A DNA stretch of 42,429 nucleotides, taken from positions 1 to 42,429 of the forward strand of contig JAJPXL010000067.1 of NCBI GenBank assembly GCA_021205455.1, given 5' to 3'. This document shows, one piece after another, positions 39,763-42,429 of the stretch; within the stretch, counting starts at the first letter, position 1; each line of letters begins with the position of its first letter. This DNA comes from Clostridiales bacterium (GTDB taxonomy: Bacteria; Bacillota; Clostridia; Oscillospirales; Oscillospiraceae). A model generated the notes under the pieces. It was not told the origin of the DNA and did not search any database. It saw nothing but the letters and a program-made list of their open reading frames with translations. The translations under genes were made by a program, and so were the position numbers.

Positions 39763-41055
39763 TCACTTGAGTTTTTTCTTTTTTAGCTCATGGCGGTACC
39801 AGAGGATGCCCGCCGCCAGCTCTGCAATATAGCCAACGAGCCAAATCGTATTGACCGTTGATCTGATGCTGCTGGCCTGGGCGAAGTCCTCCTCCGTGAA
39901 CACTATCACCTGCCAGTTATCCCCTTCACCGCTGCACGCGATTTGCCAGACATCCGTATTCCGCCACACATACTCCAGCGGAGTACCGTCCGGGCCTGTG
40001 AAATTTGCGTAGACGTCATAGTCCGATTCATCGTCTCCAGCGGCCGGTTCGCGCGACGCAAGTTCGTTGCCATCCTCATCATACAGCACGGAACCGGCCT
40101 CTGTTATCTCCTCATCGCCGTCCTCCGCCGCTGTCCCCATATAGGTCTGAAAGCTGTCAACGTCAGTGAAAACGGTACCCTCCATCAGATCTCTGTCCGT
40201 CACGCCGAGGTTGAATACTACCTGCCCCAGGAGCGTCACCGCCATCACCAGCAGGGTGACTCCCCAAACCTTCCTTCTCGCCTTCCACCGCAGCGCGTCA
40301 CGAGTCTTTTCCCGCTCTGTCGGCACATAAAACCTGCGCTTTTCCGCCACCTTGGAAATAGCCACGCACAGGATTCCCCATATCAGAGCCGCAATCGCGC
40401 CGCCCAGCAGTCCATAGGCCAGCCATGTCGTGCGCAACAGCCCCACATAAGTATGCTCCGTCAGCAGGAACAGCGGGAGCGTAGCGCCAAACAGCACCAC
40501 TGCTAATCCAACTCCGACCCGCAAAGTGAACAGGACATATCGCTTATAGTCGTTTAGTCCTTCCCCTTCAAATTCCTCTCCTTTCACCTTTCCATAGGCA
40601 AGAATGCAGAACGTTGCCTGGCATAGAATCGCCGCCACATAGAACAGGCAGCCCACAAAGAAGCCGATGTAGGCCCGGTTAAAGCCGAAGTTCGCCACCA
40701 TCGCCCCCAGCAGCCCCGCCAGGCACAGCCCGACAGGCAGCATACTTTGGGCCATCAGTCTGTTTTTTCCCTCCTCCAGGATGTGGGCGATTTGCTTCTC
40801 CGTCCGGGCGGAGGGACGGGCCGGCTCAGCCGCCTCCCCGGCAGGGTTGCGCTCCCCCCGGAGCAGCTCGTCCGCCGTCACCCCGAACAGCTCCGCGATC
40901 ACCGGGATCAGGGTCAGGTCGGGCAGGCTCTCGTCCCGCTCCCAGCGGCTCACCGCTTTATCGGAGACGTTCAGCTTCTCCGCCAGCTCCTTCTGGGTCA
41001 TGCCGTTGGCCTTGCGGAGAACGGCGATGAATTTTCCTATCGTTTTCGCTTCCAC
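39763..41055 (-). CDS. XRE-family regulator with C-terminal membrane domain
   Basis: The 430-residue protein has an N-terminal helix-turn-helix (about residues 5-62, MTQKELAEKLNVSDKAVSRWER). About five membrane segments lie between 105 and 290. An acidic, probably extracytoplasmic region (about 295-395) and a last membrane segment (about 403-420) follow. A GTG start at 41055 has AAGGAG with a 9-nt spacer. Membrane-bound XRE proteins of this type are common in Clostridia and probably sense envelope signals; targets are unknown. A palindrome lies just upstream. Confidence 0.9.
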   Translation of the reverse strand: MEAKTIGKFIAVLRKANGMTQKELAEKLNVSDKAVSRWERDESLPDLTLIPVIAELFGVTADELLRGERNPAGEAAEPARPSARTEKQIAHILEEGKNRLMAQSMLPVGLCLAGLLGAMVANFGFNRAYIGFFVGCLFYVAAILCQATFCILAYGKVKGEEFEGEGLNDYKRYVLFTLRVGVGLAVVLFGATLPLFLLTEHTYVGLLRTTWLAYGLLGGAIAALIWGILCVAISKVAEKRRFYVPTEREKTRDALRWKARRKVWGVTLLVMAVTLLGQVVFNLGVTDRDLMEGTVFTDVDSFQTYMGTAAEDGDEEITEAGSVLYDEDGNELASREPAAGDDESDYDVYANFTGPDGTPLEYVWRNTDVWQIACSGEGDNWQVIVFTEEDFAQASSIRSTVNTIWLVGYIAELAAGILWYRHELKKKKLK

Positions 41056-41080
41056 GGTACTTCACTCCTTACACGTTTTG

Positions 41081-41101
41081 CTGTCCGGGCCCTTTGGACA
41101 G
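41081..41101. promoter_or_regulatory. Palindromic putative operator of the XRE gene
   Basis: CTGTCC and GGACAG are separated by 9 nt (centre GGGCCCTTT), 26 nt upstream of the GTG start. The position suits autoregulation. I could not define a clear promoter. Confidence 0.5.
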
Positions 41102-41119
41102 TTTTATCCTAGCAAATTC

Positions 41120-41192
41120 CCGCAAAAAAAGCCACCCCACAGACCGTAAATCACTCTCGCTTTGCGAGAATCGCCGGTTTAGGGGTGGCAAG
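41120..41192 (-). terminator. Terminator after the NUDIX-LarC2 genes
   Basis: On the minus strand GCCACCCC ... GGGGTGGC closes a region with an inner TCTCGC/GCGAGA hairpin, followed by TTTTTTT. It starts a few bases past the LarC2-like stop codon. Confidence 0.85.
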
Positions 41193-41197
41193 CGCCT

Positions 41198-41671
41198 TTA
41201 TTGGGCCGATTTTCCCGCTTCCCAGGTAGTCTGGGCCAGGCGGTACACCGTCTGATAACTCTCCCCGGTGGCCCGGCACAGGGCGGTCACGCTGTCGTAC
41301 TCCGGGTAGGCCCGCTCCGACCCGTCCGGCAGGGTGCAGACCTTCACCGCCACCCGGCCCAGGGCCGTCTCCACCTGGGCCATCCTGCGGGGGAGGATGG
41401 TCCGCTCCATCTCCACCCGGCGGATGCCGATGGTGGTGGTGTGGAGGAAGATGACCTCCTCCAGCGCCGGACGCTGCTCCTCGGTGCAAATCACGCTGAG
41501 CAGGCAGGCCGGGCGGTTCTTCTTCATATAGATGGGCTGGTAGTACACGTCCCGCGCCCCTGCAGAGAGCAGCAGCTCCATGACGAAGCCCAGGTTTTCC
41601 CCGGTGATGTCGTCCAGATTCGTCTCCAGCTTCCAGATGGTGTCTCTGCCGTTGGTATCCTGGGGTGTCAT
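41198..41671 (-). CDS. Free-standing LarC2-like (DUF111 C-terminal) protein
   Basis: The 157-residue product matches the C-terminal domain of LarC, the CTP-dependent nickel insertase that completes the nickel-pincer cofactor: ETNLDDITGENLGFVMELLL, DVYYQPIYMKKNRPACLL, FLHTTTIGIRR and a C-terminal YPEYDS. The N-terminal LarC1 half is absent here; upstream lies the NUDIX gene. In lactobacilli the halves are joined by a programmed frameshift, so a separate LarC2 is notable. I chose ATG 41671 (AAGGGAG, 9-nt spacer); ATG 41725, 4 nt after the NUDIX stop, is possible. Confidence 0.85.
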   Translation of the reverse strand: MTPQDTNGRDTIWKLETNLDDITGENLGFVMELLLSAGARDVYYQPIYMKKNRPACLLSVICTEEQRPALEEVIFLHTTTIGIRRVEMERTILPRRMAQVETALGRVAVKVCTLPDGSERAYPEYDSVTALCRATGESYQTVYRLAQTTWEAGKSAQ

Positions 41672-41729
41672 GCCGGTTTGCTCCCTTCTGTTTCCGGTTT
41701 GTTGCGGCCTGTTACCGCTTGTCATTTTT

Positions 41730-42356
41730 TCACAGGCTGTGAAAAACTTCCGCCCAGCAGGTCAGCAGCTGCCGGGTGATGCGGGCGGTCAGGCCCCAGA
41801 TGGTCTCCCCGTCCCAGGGCCAGTACATGGCCTCCTGCCGGAGGCGATAGTCCTTCAGGAAGCGCCGGGCCGCCGGAGGCTGCCCCTCCAAATGCTCCGG
41901 GGCCAGGGTGAAGGAGGTACGGCTGGGCGGGTTTGCCAGCAGCCAGTCCACCGGCACGGTGAAGATGCGCCCCACCTCCGCCGGGGAGGGCTGCGCCCTC
42001 TCCACCGCCGCCTGGGGCACCACCCCCACCACAGGGTACACCTGCCGCCGGGAGCTGTGCTCCGCCAGGGGCAGCGTTCCCAGCAGGGTGACGGCCTCCG
42101 GGGGAATGGCCAGCTCCTCCCAGGTTTCCCGCAGGGCGGCCTCCCGGGGCGTCTCCGCCCCCTCGATGCCTCCGCCGGGGAAGCAGACCTCCCCCGGCTG
42201 GCGGCGCAGGGTGGTCGCACGCACCTCGTACAGCAGGGCGCAGCCCTCCTCCGTCTCCACCAGCGGCACCAGCACCGCGGCAGCCTGGGGCCGATCTGCC
42301 GCCGGGGCGGCCTGCCGGGCCAGCGCCCCGCGCAGGCGTTCCAGTTCGTTTTTCAT
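41730..42356 (-). CDS. NUDIX hydrolase (CoA pyrophosphatase type)
   Basis: The 208-residue protein has the Nudix box GGGIEGAETPREAALRETWEELAI (first 20 residues of it fit G-x5-E-x7-REUxEE). The block RRQPGEVCFPGGG before it is typical of the CoA pyrophosphatase subfamily (NUDT7/CoAse). It would cleave CoA or acyl-CoA to 3',5'-ADP and (acyl)phosphopantetheine. I chose ATG 42356, preceded by AAGGAG that lies at the edge of the adjoining repeat; a longer frame adds 7 residues. Confidence 0.88.
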   Translation of the reverse strand: MKNELERLRGALARQAAPAADRPQAAAVLVPLVETEEGCALLYEVRATTLRRQPGEVCFPGGGIEGAETPREAALRETWEELAIPPEAVTLLGTLPLAEHSSRRQVYPVVGVVPQAAVERAQPSPAEVGRIFTVPVDWLLANPPSRTSFTLAPEHLEGQPPAARRFLKDYRLRQEAMYWPWDGETIWGLTARITRQLLTCWAEVFHSL

Positions 42357-42366
42357 GGGATTGCAC

Positions 42367-42418
42367 TCCTTAGACAAGGATACTATAAGGAAATAAAGCG
42401 TTTGCCCTCCCGGCGGGC
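42367..42418 (+). repeat. Interspersed repeat, T module (copy g)
   Basis: CCTTAGACAAGGATACTATAAGGAAATAAAGCG and TTTGCCCTCCCGGCGGGCC match copy c over almost its whole length. On the minus strand its edge reads CTAAGGAG and supplies the ribosome binding site of the NUDIX gene. The S module, if present, would lie beyond the window end. Confidence 0.85.
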
Positions 42419-42429
42419 CTGACTACCGC

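Overview
The window is a GC-rich chromosomal segment of a spore-forming anaerobic member of the Clostridia. The best guess is Oscillospirales, near Oscillibacter, Flavonifractor or Dysosmobacter; no rRNA is present, so this rests on gene content. The main signs are an ispH-rpsA fusion gene, a sporulation/chromosome-partition block (scpA, scpB, gerW, dacB, rluB), MEP-pathway isoprenoid genes, 4Fe-4S and flavin redox proteins, and AAGGAGG-type ribosome binding sites. No tRNA, rRNA, CRISPR array or prophage was seen.

Layout. (1) 1-210: part of an interspersed repeat, followed by an untracked 32-residue membrane ORF (201-299). (2) 393-6373, minus strand, housekeeping: ispF, ispD, the ispH-rpsA fusion, plsC, cmk and an HI0933-type flavoprotein. 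The fusion gene carries a near-perfect internal ribosome binding site in front of its S1 half. (3) 6449-7318: a MurR/RpiR regulator. (4) 7434-12587, minus: an operon running site-2-protease-like M50 peptidase, scpA, scpB, DUF2953, gerW, dacB, rluB behind a clear sigma-A promoter; spmA and spmB, usual neighbours, are absent. (5) 12719-14528: a CbiK-like protein that has lost both metal-binding histidines, and a SleB-type hydrolase. (6) 14742-16331, plus: an O-acetylhomoserine sulfhydrylase gene with a structured leader containing an 18-codon upstream ORF. (7) 16332-17645: about 1.3 kb without genes, filled with modular repeats arranged as a large inverted pair.

(8) 17647-37879 is the accessory core. 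A divergently transcribed membrane-anchored AraC-type regulator (35660-37879) faces a long minus-strand gene run (35168 down to 17647): solute-binding lipoprotein, two permeases and two ATPases of an oligopeptide/dipeptide/nickel-type ABC importer; a ceramidase-like/esterase fusion joined by a Gly-Gly-Pro repeat; two metallo-beta-lactamase-fold hydrolases; an 834-residue fusion of a degenerate flavodiiron module, rubredoxin and NADH:rubredoxin reductase; an FAD flavoprotein with a 2[4Fe-4S] ferredoxin; a type-B carboxylesterase; and a NIF3-family protein. I read this as an inducible uptake, hydrolysis and reduction cluster for an unidentified ester- or amide-containing compound. It is flanked by the repeat island on one side and a truncated IS5-family transposase on the other, which suggests acquisition or rearrangement. 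This is the best candidate here for an undescribed system.

(9) 38468-42356: a dicarboxylate/amino acid:cation symporter, a membrane-bound XRE regulator with a palindromic putative operator, a free-standing LarC2-like protein and a NUDIX CoA-pyrophosphatase-type gene whose ribosome binding site lies at the edge of another copy of the repeat.
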